DNA of 38,250 nucleotides from USCg-Taylor sp050740455 (GTDB lineage: Bacteria; Pseudomonadota; Gammaproteobacteria; JACCXJ01), in assembly GCA_050740455.1 (NCBI GenBank), contig JBOIDF010000032.1, positions 1-38,250 on the forward strand. Direction: 5' to 3'. Shown piece after piece: positions 8,179 through 15,765 of this stretch. Each line of letters opens with the position of its first letter. The stretch's first letter is position 1. The position numbers and the translations under genes are program-made. The notes under the pieces are model-generated. The model worked only from the letters and a program-made list of their open reading frames with translations, searched no databases and had not been told where the DNA came from.

Positions 8179-8904
8179 TCAATCCTTAAAGGTCGATTCG
8201 ATCCACCGTCCCCCGTCGCGCTCGCGGGAATCTTGGTGCAGGCTGCGAAAATCGTGCTTATAGATCTGAGCCCAATCGTGGCTGGCGGCGATAAACGTCA
8301 CCCCGATTTCCTTCACGAGCTCCATGACGGCGCCCATGATCTTGCGCGCGGTAATGGGATCGAGGGATGCCGTCGGCTCGTCCGCGATCACGATGGAAGG
8401 CCGGTGGGCGAGCGCGCGCGCGAACGCTGCCCGCTGGCGTTCCCCGGCCGAAAGCAGGCCGGGTAACCTGCCAAGGTGGCGCTGGATCCCGAGGACCTTC
8501 GCCAAATGCTCCACGCTCCCGTCCTCGGGCATGCCCAGCAGCCGGCGGGAGAGATTAATGTTGTCGCGCACCGTGAGATAAGGCAGCAAGCCTCCGGTTT
8601 GCAACACATACCCGAGGTGCTTTTTCCTAAGATCGCCGAGCCGGTTCTGGTCGCGCTTGGTCCACGCCGCCGCGACGTCGATGGGGTTCTCTCCCCGGGG
8701 GATGAAGGTAAATCGAGCCGCCTCATCGGGCCGCAAGATCATCGCCAGCACATCGAGGAGCGTGCTCTTCCCGCAACCGCTGTAGCCGACGAGCGCGATC
8801 GCTTCGCGGTCTTCGATGCGGATCGAGGGAATGACCAACCTAAATCCGCTGCCGTTCGTCGCCCGTGTCTTGACGATCTCCTTAAGGTGATAAATCGCGC
8901 TCAT
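8179..8904 (-). CDS. ABC transporter ATP-binding protein (TagT/LolD-like)
   Basis: The 241-residue ATPase carries all core motifs: Walker A GYSGCGKST (40-48), Q-loop glutamine at 102 (YVLQTGGLLPYL), a signature that is LSAGE (151-155) in place of the usual LSGGQ, Walker B IVIADEP (171-177), D-loop SLDP, and switch histidine in ASHD (209). It energises the FtsX-like permease encoded 9 nt downstream. Its start lies 3 nt after the stop of the vWA gene, so all are co-transcribed and probably translationally coupled. The short length and the pairing with an FtsX-like permease put it in the MacB/LolD/TagT group. The divergent signature is unusual but still plausible for an active enzyme. Confidence 0.9.
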   Translation of the reverse strand: MSAIYHLKEIVKTRATNGSGFRLVIPSIRIEDREAIALVGYSGCGKSTLLDVLAMILRPDEAARFTFIPRGENPIDVAAAWTKRDQNRLGDLRKKHLGYVLQTGGLLPYLTVRDNINLSRRLLGMPEDGSVEHLAKVLGIQRHLGRLPGLLSAGERQRAAFARALAHRPSIVIADEPTASLDPITARKIMGAVMELVKEIGVTFIAASHDWAQIYKHDFRSLHQDSRERDGGRWIESTFKD

Positions 8905-8907
8905 CTA

Positions 8908-10860
8908 TTAAGGCAGCATATCGAGCGGGACCGGGAACACGGATTCCCCGCTCACCGGACCGCCGTCGAGCGACACCCAAAGATCGGTATGGTCGTGCAA
9001 GGCCTGGTAATAACTGATCTTGCTCTCCAGACGGCTCAAAAAATCGACCTGCCGCTCCGCCGGCCATTCTTCCCAATCCGCGAGCGACAAGCCCGTGACT
9101 TCGCTGACATAAGGCAAGTCCTCGACATATTCATTCAAATAACCGAGCTCGGCCAGGGACAGGCCGGCCCCTTCGCCGACGGTCTTCGGATCACGGCTCA
9201 AGCGGGCCGCCATGCTCTTCAGCTCATTGATAAAATTGCGCGGTGACAAAACCCCCTCCTCGGTCAGATCCAAGGCCTGCTGCAAGCCGTTGCGCAGATC
9301 GCTCAACTGATCGCGGTTCATGAGCACGCACACCTCAATCGCGGAGCGCTTGGGGTCTTTAAAATCACGATCGACCAGCCAGGCATCGAACACCGTCGGC
9401 GGACGTTCCCCTTGCACCTTTCGCAAGTAACGCATCTGCAAGGCGTATCCGAGCTTCGCGACCTTTCCCTTGAGCGCGACCAGATCTCCTTGACCCTCAC
9501 TCTCGTGCTCGGGCGGGAGCGCCGCGTCACCCTTGGCCACCTTGCCGACCTGCTCCGCCAACTGGTCCGCGAGCGTCTGGAGTACCCGCCCGAAGTCCTC
9601 CACCTTGCCCATACCGACACCGTAATAAAGATCGCCGATGCCAGGATACTCAGACAGACGCTTGTACTGTCGCTCGGCCTTGCGATGATTCTTCGCTCCC
9701 CTCGGCGTGCGCAGGTGCAACACCCAGATCGCAATGCCGCGATCTTGGGCCAGTTGCCGTATTTCGTCCACGCCGAGGTGCGTGCTCGAAAAGGCGTCAG
9801 TGTTTTCGCGCGCGCTGGCATCGCTCACCAACACGATGTTCCGGGCATCGAAATCATCCCAGGGATTGGCTTCAATCGCGCTCTTGATACCGGCGAAAGC
9901 ATCTTCGATGAAGTCCGCATTGGAGGTGGTCGCGGCATCGAGTGTCTGGACTTGGCTGAAAAACCGTTGCGGTTCCCCACCCTCCTTTAAACTCACGAAG
10001 TTACGGACCAGGTATTGCCCTTCGGGCGCGCCGCGTACAAAGTCCCGATAGCTCGTCAGTCCGAAACTGACTTGGTGGCTCAAGCCAGCGGCATCGATCG
10101 TGTCATAGACCTTACGCACCACCTCGCGGGTGCGCTCGATGTAGGGACGCATCGACTGGGTGGAATCGATGACGAACACGATCCCGCTGCGGTAGCTCGG
10201 TGCCTTTTCCCCCGGCGCGTTTTTCAATGGCGCCGCCGCGGGCGCCGCGCTTTGCAACGGTACGGAGGCCACTTGAAGCAGGCGCGCCCGTTCGGTTCCG
10301 AGGTAGGTGTCCTCATGCCGCTTGATTGGAACCAGGTAAAAATCGTCTTCGATATCGATATTCGCTTCCGGCTGAATCGCGATCACGGGCGAATCCGGCG
10401 ACAAGGTGCCGAGCACGGCCTCTCGGTAGAGCCGGGCATAGGTCTTGAGATCGTGGGTTTCAACCAGGCGCTTTAGAGACTTTCGGTCGCGGAACAGCAG
10501 CACGCGATCGGTATCCTCGGAAGCTTTGAAGGTCACGGTCAGCGCTTGATGCCAAGGGATTAAATTATCCTCCTGCATCCAGCCGCGCACGCTTCCATGA
10601 CTGTCGCTACCGACCCTTACCCATTGGCTGTCGTTTAGTTCTTTGCGCCCATAGGCATAGAATACCGTGAACGGGATCACCGGTTGCGCGGCGGCGTCCA
10701 AGCTGGGTTTCTCGTACAGACGGCTGCCTGGATTCGCCAGTGCGCGCTGGTACAAGGTCCGCTTGCCGGGCATTAGCAGCGGCCGCTCCGCGCTGTCCTG
10801 GGCCAAGACCGGAAAATGGAAAACGCAGGCGATTGCCCCGACGGTCAATGTTCGCAACAT
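8908..10860 (-). CDS. Exported von Willebrand A protein resembling PpkA C-terminus
   Basis: The 650-residue product begins with a signal peptide (MLRTLTVGAIACVFHFPVLA, cleaved near 20). Residues about 30-105 look like an SH3-type domain (LYEKPSLDAAAQPVIPFTVF, VRGWMQEDNLIPW). A von Willebrand A domain spans about 227-440, with metal-site residues in VFVIDSTQSMRPYIERTREV (D232, threonine in place of the first serine) and IVLVSDASA. This domain, including VSFGLTSYRDF and IWVLHLRTPRGAKNH, closely resembles the periplasmic C-terminal part of PpkA, the kinase of the type VI secretion threonine-phosphorylation pathway. No kinase domain is present. About 200 further residues follow. I chose the ATG at 10860 because it opens the signal peptide and has GGGGAA upstream; the frame is open to 10938. 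It probably works in the periplasm with the transporter downstream. Confidence 0.8.
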   Translation of the reverse strand: MLRTLTVGAIACVFHFPVLAQDSAERPLLMPGKRTLYQRALANPGSRLYEKPSLDAAAQPVIPFTVFYAYGRKELNDSQWVRVGSDSHGSVRGWMQEDNLIPWHQALTVTFKASEDTDRVLLFRDRKSLKRLVETHDLKTYARLYREAVLGTLSPDSPVIAIQPEANIDIEDDFYLVPIKRHEDTYLGTERARLLQVASVPLQSAAPAAAPLKNAPGEKAPSYRSGIVFVIDSTQSMRPYIERTREVVRKVYDTIDAAGLSHQVSFGLTSYRDFVRGAPEGQYLVRNFVSLKEGGEPQRFFSQVQTLDAATTSNADFIEDAFAGIKSAIEANPWDDFDARNIVLVSDASARENTDAFSSTHLGVDEIRQLAQDRGIAIWVLHLRTPRGAKNHRKAERQYKRLSEYPGIGDLYYGVGMGKVEDFGRVLQTLADQLAEQVGKVAKGDAALPPEHESEGQGDLVALKGKVAKLGYALQMRYLRKVQGERPPTVFDAWLVDRDFKDPKRSAIEVCVLMNRDQLSDLRNGLQQALDLTEEGVLSPRNFINELKSMAARLSRDPKTVGEGAGLSLAELGYLNEYVEDLPYVSEVTGLSLADWEEWPAERQVDFLSRLESKISYYQALHDHTDLWVSLDGGPVSGESVFPVPLDMLP

Positions 10861-10968
10861 GATCGCAATTCCCCAACTATGCAAATGCGGGCACACGGCT
10901 CGACCGCCGAAGCGAGGCCCTAAGCGCTGTCCAGTCAACCGATCCGGGCCGATTTGAGGACCGCGCCG

Positions 10969-11634
10969 CTACCGCAAGCTCAGGAGTAAACGCCGTGCCT
11001 CCGGGTCGCCGGTGCTGGCGCGCTTTACCACCCACTGTTTTAGTTGCTTCAGGCGCTCTCCGGCCTGCGCATATCCGTTATTGGCTGCATTCCGATACCA
11101 CTTCGAGGCTTGCACGGGGTCGGGCCTGCCGAGCAGACTCGTGTCCTTGGTAAAGTAATTGGGATCGAACATCTCCGCTAATACGAACGCCGAAGCCGGG
11201 TGACCGGTCCGCGCCGCGAAGAAATACAAGAGATGAGCATCGGCCAGCCGCTGGTCCGCGAGAAATTGACCGGCCTGCGTATAAAGTTTTTCAAGATCGT
11301 AGCTCCGGCCACCTGCTCGTACGTCCGCGATGATCGCGCGCGCGCTATCACCGGCACGGCCGCCCCCCTCTTCCGTTTCTTGCCCGCCGGTGGTTTGGGC
11401 GAGCGGCGGTGCTTCCTCGGGCGGGACGGATACCGGCACCTTGCGTGTCCCCGAAAACAAAAACACGCTGATCCCGATGAGCACCGCCAACGCGCCCCAC
11501 GTGACGGGGCTGCGCAGCGCCGAGGGCCGGCGGCGTAGCGGCTGGCTCGCCTTGAACACCGCTTGAGGCGGCCGGCCGTGGAAGTGCGCCGTGGCGCGCC
11601 GCTTGGCGCCTGGCCGATCATTCCGATCGTTCAT
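10969..11634 (-). CDS. Membrane-anchored Sel1/TPR-like protein
   Basis: The 221-residue protein has a basic cytoplasmic N-terminus, one membrane helix (VTWGALAVLIGISVFLFSG, about residues 43-61), a proline/glutamate-rich linker and a helical C-terminal part. The latter has Sel1-type repeats: ADAHLLYFFAARTGHPASAF and PVQASKWYRNAANNGYAQAG. Sel1 repeats bind other proteins, so it is probably a periplasm-facing scaffold. The start chosen (ATG at 11634) has GAGAGGG immediately upstream. The frame is open 33 codons further but without a good ribosome site. It is the first gene of the vWA-ABC operon, 108 nt before the vWA start. Specific partner unknown. Confidence 0.7.
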   Translation of the reverse strand: MNDRNDRPGAKRRATAHFHGRPPQAVFKASQPLRRRPSALRSPVTWGALAVLIGISVFLFSGTRKVPVSVPPEEAPPLAQTTGGQETEEGGGRAGDSARAIIADVRAGGRSYDLEKLYTQAGQFLADQRLADAHLLYFFAARTGHPASAFVLAEMFDPNYFTKDTSLLGRPDPVQASKWYRNAANNGYAQAGERLKQLKQWVVKRASTGDPEARRLLLSLR

Positions 11635-11734
11635 CGCCCTCTCGAAGCATGGCCAAACCGCCTTGGCCGCGCTGTACCAATCGTGCTTGGCGCCAGCACA
11701 GCAACGATACAGGCCCAAGCCCGCGAAGAACACT

Positions 11735-12108
11735 CATCTTGATGATTGATAAAAGCTTAATCTAAACGACGGCGATCCATCCCCGGTGTGATCCGGCGCG
11801 TTGCAAGATACGGCATTTTTATACTGACGGCAAACCACAAATAAGACCAGGCGTGCTCCCAAAATAAATGCACGCGCCTGTGATGTCCGTCACGCCGCGA
11901 AAGCTGGCGACGGATAACTGACCAACGCTACCCGTTCGAGGCACGCTGGTTTAGAACGCGCTTGACGACATAAATCGTACGCGCGTCGCTCGCCTATCTA
12001 CCTGATATGTCTCGCGACTCGCTCCGCGGCTTCGCGCAGCTGGGCTTGCTCGCGACACTTTTGCAGAGCTTCCCTAACATCGAACCGAAAGGGATGCGCG
12101 CATAGCAG
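11735..12108. other. Intergenic region with one repeat copy
   Basis: This 374-nt gap has no convincing gene. It holds one copy (12057-12077) of the short repeat CTTTTGCAGAGCTTCCCTAA that also ends the MITE-like element at 6745-6878, here without a partner end. A promoter for the minus-strand operon starting at 11634 is expected near 11740-11780, where AT-rich sequence occurs, but no clear boxes were assigned. Confidence 0.5.
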
Positions 12109-12951
12109 CTAAGGGATCTGTTCGCATTCCGGGGGCAGTCGCTGGCGCGCCAGGGTTTTTTGCTTTTCAGCGTCCCTTCGCGCCTCCTCCGTGAACCACC
12201 ATGCCAGAGTCGTGTCGCAGCCGTCACCCGCAGGCACGGGCGCTTGCGGAACGCAACTTGGACTGTCCGCGGGACATTTCAAGCGCAGATGAAAATGATC
12301 GTGATGGCCCCACCAGGGCCGGATCTTTTGCAACCAGAGAAAGTCTTCAGGGCTACGAATGCGTATGCTCAGTTGGCAGAGATGACGTTTGATCGCCGCG
12401 TGCACGAAGATGCGATCGACGCTATCGATTTCCGCGGCGAGCTTGAGCACTTGCCAGGGGAAAGCGGATCGCACCGGGACGAAAGAAGGCGCCGTCAGGG
12501 TCTCCCGTTCGCGAGTGGTCAAGGCACGTTCCCGCGCGAAGGCTGGCATCCAAAACCATATGTCCGCGTCGATCCCGGTTTGATGGCTGCGATGACCGGA
12601 GGGCATCGGGCCTCCCCGCGCCTGGCTCAGATCACCGATGAGTAGAACCCCATCGGCCGCCTTGTGCACGCGGCGGCTCAAGGTCTCAATCGCCCACACC
12701 AGCGCGGGATGGCCGAACCCTCGCCGGCGGCTCGGGCGCATGCGCTGGTAGCCCGCGCCGGCCAGCGGTAGTTCTTCGGCGCCCGCGAGGCAGCCCGCCT
12801 GAACGCCCCCGATAGCACGGGCTGGTGGCGCCGTGGGATGTGTCATCCTTGCCCAACGGGTGTCAAGGTCCCTCGCCAGTAGGCCTTCACTCAGCGCCGC
12901 ATACGCGCCAAAAACCAAACTCAACATCACCCATACTAGAGCTCCGGCCAT
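12109..12951 (-). CDS. mepA: Penicillin-insensitive murein endopeptidase, MepA-like
   Basis: The 280-residue protein is a periplasmic zinc peptidase (M74 family) that cuts D-alanyl cross-links in peptidoglycan. The N-terminus is a signal peptide or anchor (ALVWVMLSLVFGAYAALSEG). Metal and catalytic residues are visible in SGHRSHQTGIDADIWFW (H120, H123, D130) and near the C-terminus in PWWGHHDHFHLRLKCP, the HxH signature of the family. GDLSQARGGPMPSGH is also conserved. Length matches E. coli MepA (about 274). The C-terminal extension ARRDAEKQKTLARQRLP is charged and helical. It is a single gene, not obviously in an operon. Confidence 0.88.
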   Translation of the reverse strand: MAGALVWVMLSLVFGAYAALSEGLLARDLDTRWARMTHPTAPPARAIGGVQAGCLAGAEELPLAGAGYQRMRPSRRRGFGHPALVWAIETLSRRVHKAADGVLLIGDLSQARGGPMPSGHRSHQTGIDADIWFWMPAFARERALTTRERETLTAPSFVPVRSAFPWQVLKLAAEIDSVDRIFVHAAIKRHLCQLSIRIRSPEDFLWLQKIRPWWGHHDHFHLRLKCPADSPSCVPQAPVPAGDGCDTTLAWWFTEEARRDAEKQKTLARQRLPPECEQIP

Positions 12952-13109
12952 CGGTCAAGCCATGAATTTTTCGCTCAGATACACTCCGGTGCACATAGTG
13001 CCTATAATTAAGCGCATTAGGCAAAATGCGAGTGTGCCGCTATAGGACCGATCGAAAGCGTTACGTTGATTCACAACCACTCGGCAATAGAGCCAAAGGG
13101 GAAAGCAAT

Positions 13110-13475
13110 ATGAGAGAGTCAGTACGAAAAAATATCGTCTGCTTACTGAGCTACGGGTTAGTCCTTAGCTCGCTATCCATGCCCCGCCTGGTAATGGCGG
13201 ATTACCACGGAACCACAGCGTCCACCGAGATTCAGGACCCGAACCGATCCGGACCTAGCGCTCAGTCCCCAACCGCGGTCGAGATGTTCGCCGATGCGGC
13301 GATTGTCAGACCATTGATGTTAGGGGCCACAGCCTTGGGTACCGGCATCTTCTTGGCCACGCTACCATTGAGCATCATCGGCGGCAACACCGATCAGGCC
13401 GCGCAACGCTTAGTCGTCGAACCCAGCAATCATCTCCTCAAACCGTGCTTCGGCTGCCTGCCGAGCGTCGATTGA
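13110..13475 (+). CDS. Small exported or membrane protein of unknown function
   Basis: The 121-residue protein has an N-terminal signal or membrane segment (NIVCLLSYGLVLSSLSMPRL) and a second hydrophobic segment, RPLMLGATALGTGIFLATLP followed by LSIIGG. It then has a conserved-looking tail VVEPSNHLLKPCFGCLPS with two cysteines. Similar small proteins with the ALGTGIFLATLPFSxxGG pattern are widespread in proteobacteria but uncharacterised, as far as I recall. The ATG at 13110 was chosen because AAAGGGGA precedes it at good spacing. A perfect 36-bp palindrome follows 16 nt after the stop. Confidence 0.7.
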   Translation: MRESVRKNIVCLLSYGLVLSSLSMPRLVMADYHGTTASTEIQDPNRSGPSAQSPTAVEMFADAAIVRPLMLGATALGTGIFLATLPLSIIGGNTDQAAQRLVVEPSNHLLKPCFGCLPSVD

Positions 13476-13490
13476 CGGCCTAACGCCGCG

Positions 13491-13526
13491 TTCATAGCGA
13501 TTTCGGCGCGCCGAAATCGCTATGAA
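13491..13526. terminator. Perfect 36-bp palindrome, possible terminator
   Basis: Two exactly complementary 18-nt halves meet without a spacer; each half begins TTCATAGCGATTTCGGCG. It lies just after the small gene ending at 13475. As RNA it would form a long GC-rich hairpin, though the turn must use the central bases and no T-run follows. It could act as a terminator, a protein site or a cruciform. The sequence fact is certain; the role is inferred. Confidence 0.55.
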
Positions 13527-13740
13527 GCGCCGCTCATGGCGGCCAGGCACAGACTCGCGAAGGGGCCTGTCAGCGTCTCCGGTTGGATTTGATCGAAATG
13601 CTCGGCGAGCCATTGGATCTTTTCGGCTTACGATCTCTACCCACTGAGATCCCCCTATGCCGCCAATCGAAAATGGTCCCCAACGCCTTGTGCTCGATCA
13701 ATTTGTGGGTAAAGACCAGCCCGCAAGGGGGAGGAGGAAG

Positions 13741-13928
13741 AACGCCCCGGCCAATGCATGGAACGTGAATTTCAACGACGGCAACGTGAACAACGACGAT
13801 AAGAACAGCTCCACGTCCGTGCGGGGCGGGGCGGCTCTGATCGGCCTCGATCTCCACTCGTTCCGCGCGTTGTGGCGCAGTATCGCAACTGCCGCCGCAA
13901 CAAGCGGAACACGTTTAATGCGCTGGCA
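13741..13928 (+). pseudogene. Diversity-generating retroelement remnant (variable-repeat-like segment and RT start)
   Basis: Two short homologies lie in order. At 13741-13823 the frame reads NAWNVNFNDGNVNNDDKN and then SSTSVRGG. This matches the asparagine-rich C-terminal repeat NVNFNNGNVNNNNKNNNNYVR seen in target proteins of some diversity-generating retroelements. At about 13860-13928, in another frame, is VVAQYRNCRRNKRNTFNALA, the characteristic N-terminus (CRRNKRNTxNALxFE) of the reverse transcriptase found with them. The RT stops after about 20 residues, where the adenylation gene on the other strand begins its 3' end. Replacement of AAC codons by GAC, AGC and TCC fits adenine mutagenesis, or simple decay. 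No template repeat or catalytic RT motifs remain. The rest of the gap, 13527-13740, shows nothing recognisable. Confidence 0.55.
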
Positions 13929-13933
13929 TGCGC

Positions 13934-15370
13934 TCATCGCCGCAGCTTCCCGCTCACGGTGCGCGGCAGCTCCACGATTATACGAAAGCGCACCGGCACC
14001 TTGTAGCCCGCAAGTTGTTCTCGGCAGTATTTGACTAGCGCCGCCGCAGACGGCGGCTGGGAGGGGTCGCGCGCGACGATCTCGGCCACGGCGACCGCGC
14101 CCCAGCGTTCGTGCGGCTCGCCGCTCACCCGGCTCTCGCGCACGGCGGGATGGGCGTCGAGCACCGCCTCGACCTCCTCGGGAAAAAACTTGATGCCGCC
14201 GAAAGTGATCACCGACTTGCGCCGCCCGCGCAGAAAAACGTGGCCATCCTCATCCTGACTGGCGAGATCGCCGGTGGCGAACCAGCCGCCGTCCGTGGCC
14301 GCTGCGCGCTCGCACCACGGCGCGAGATAAGCGTCGAACATCCCAGGTCCGCGCAACCATAGCTCGCCGATCTCGCCCGGCACCACGTCCGCGCCGCGCT
14401 CGTCGCGCAGTCGCAGCGCGCAATCATCCGATCGTCCGACGCTCAGCGGCTTTGCGCGCGCCGCGTCGGTGTTGAGCAGCGGTAGGCCGGCTTCAATGAT
14501 CCCAAAGCCCTGCGCCGGCCAGACGCCATAGCGCCGCGCAAAAGCGACCGCCGTCGCTTCGGGCAGTGCGAAGGCGGTACTGACGGCGAGGCGCAGCGCG
14601 GGCCACGCGCGGCCCGAGTCCTCCGCGGCGAGCAGCGCGAGGTGAAAGGGCGACCCGTAAAACACCGTCGCGCCGTGGGCGCGTGCGGTGGTGAGCAGCT
14701 CGCCCGCGAGATGCGAGTCCTCGAGCACTATCCCTGCGCCTTCGAGCAGGTAGAGCATGATCGAAACAGCGAAGTGATGCGCCATCGGTAGCGTCCACAG
14801 CACCCGATCGGCGGAGGTGATCTTCAATCGCCGGTTCGCCGAACGCGCGCGTGCGAGCAGCGGCTCGTGGCCGAGCACGACCCCCTTGCTGTCCGCCGTG
14901 GTGCCCGAGCTGAAGCGCACGAACGCGGGATTCATCGCGGCCAAGCGATCCTCCGGAAACGCCGCCGTAATTCTGAGCGCGCACCATGAGAAATCGATCC
15001 TCGCGATCGTTTCGGCCACACGCGGATACGGCAGCCACGGCTCAGGCCCGGCGGCCAGCATCACCTGCGGCGCGGTGAGCGCGAGCTGCGCCCTGCGTTC
15101 GGGTAACGCCAGCTCGCCAGCCACCGGGACCAGGCACGCGCCGGCGCGCAGGACGCCGTGGGCGAGCGCCACGTAGTCCGGGCCGTTCGGGCATAGGAGC
15201 GCGACACGCGGCGCCGGGCCGTGCAGTAACGCCCGTAGCCTCGCCGCGATCGCATCGGCGCGCGCGAGCAGCTCTCTATAGCTCTGTGTGCCGCTCGGGT
15301 GGAACAGGACAGGCCGCGCCGGATCGGAGGCGGCGCGGGCGGTGATGAGATCGGCGATATTCAGGGTCAT
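13934..15370 (-). CDS. AMP-dependent acyl/aryl ligase of aryl polyene cluster (ApeH/XanA2-like)
   Basis: The 478-residue enzyme belongs to the ANL adenylating family. It would activate a carboxylic acid with ATP and load it onto a carrier protein or CoA. Visible motifs are FSSGTTADSKGVVL (153-166, ATP loop), GFGIIEAGLP (the A5-type region), GGWFATGDLASQDEDG (ribose-binding aspartate), GRRKSVITFGGIKFFPEEVE (hinge) and the C-terminal lysine in SGKLRR. In aryl polyene clusters such a ligase supplies the aromatic starter to the carrier protein, which is the inferred role here. The first residues are MTLNIADLI. The promoter and ribosome-site region is occupied by a repeat element (15374-15532), so expression may have changed. 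It lies on the same strand as the other cluster genes but is separated from them by CorC and VapBC. Confidence 0.82.
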   Translation of the reverse strand: MTLNIADLITARAASDPARPVLFHPSGTQSYRELLARADAIAARLRALLHGPAPRVALLCPNGPDYVALAHGVLRAGACLVPVAGELALPERRAQLALTAPQVMLAAGPEPWLPYPRVAETIARIDFSWCALRITAAFPEDRLAAMNPAFVRFSSGTTADSKGVVLGHEPLLARARSANRRLKITSADRVLWTLPMAHHFAVSIMLYLLEGAGIVLEDSHLAGELLTTARAHGATVFYGSPFHLALLAAEDSGRAWPALRLAVSTAFALPEATAVAFARRYGVWPAQGFGIIEAGLPLLNTDAARAKPLSVGRSDDCALRLRDERGADVVPGEIGELWLRGPGMFDAYLAPWCERAAATDGGWFATGDLASQDEDGHVFLRGRRKSVITFGGIKFFPEEVEAVLDAHPAVRESRVSGEPHERWGAVAVAEIVARDPSQPPSAAALVKYCREQLAGYKVPVRFRIIVELPRTVSGKLRR

Positions 15371-15373
15371 GGT

Positions 15374-15532
15374 GGAATGGCAGTTACTTAAGGCGGGGAG
15401 TCCAAATTTTCCGTCATTCCCGCGGAGGCGGGAATCCAGGAAGGTTCACGAATGACTGGATTCCGGCTCGCCGCTTCGCTTCGGCCGGAATGACGGATCT
15501 GTCGGGTTTTCTCTTAAGTAAGTGCCATTCAG
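15374..15532. mobile_element. Nested inverted-repeat element at the ligase gene start
   Basis: Outer inverted repeats GAATGGCAGTTACTTAAG (left) and CTTAAGTAAGTGCCATTC (right) enclose an inner inverted pair. The inner pair runs from CGTCATTCCCGCGGAGGCGG to CCGGAATGACG at 15412-15495. ATTCAGGGTCATGGTGG (15358-15374) and ATTCAGGTCATGGGTGG (15528-15544) form near-identical direct repeats just outside, like a target duplication. They contain the first codons of the ligase gene. There is no coding capacity. The nested layout resembles the element at 6745-6878. Confidence 0.6.
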
Positions 15533-15589
15533 GTCATGGGTGGTTTAAAAAACTGTGAATAAACGGCACGCTGCTCCCACGCGACCTAC

Positions 15590-15765
15590 CTCGATCGATC
15601 CTCCTCCGGACCGAGGATGGTTTCGATCTGCGCCCGCACGTCCGCCGCGCCGGGTGCAGCTCGTCCGGCAGCCCGATGCGCGGGCACCGTGCCCGGCGGC
15701 TGGCACACCGACGGCACCTGCCAGTTGCGCGCGATGGGCGCCCCGCCGAACGTGCGACCGATCAA
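15590..15765 (-). pseudogene. Fragmentary second copy of condensation-like and FAD oxidoreductase genes
   Basis: Plus-strand bases 15690-15757 align with 19641-19708 inside the condensation-like gene at about 58 of 68 positions. The fragment encodes TFGGAPIARNWQVPSVCQPP, against TFCGAPIEHGWHVPSVCQPP in the intact gene. Immediately after, AADVRAQIETILGPEEDR matches the C-terminus of the intact FAD oxidoreductase (AADVRAQIHTIFAEDPDR). So the ends of two neighbouring genes are joined with everything between deleted. It overlaps the last bases of the CorC gene by 4 nt. Confidence 0.7.

Noticed and set aside
8476..9246. 256-codon plus-strand frame
   Set aside because: Crosses the ATPase and vWA genes in antisense; no domain and no ribosome site.
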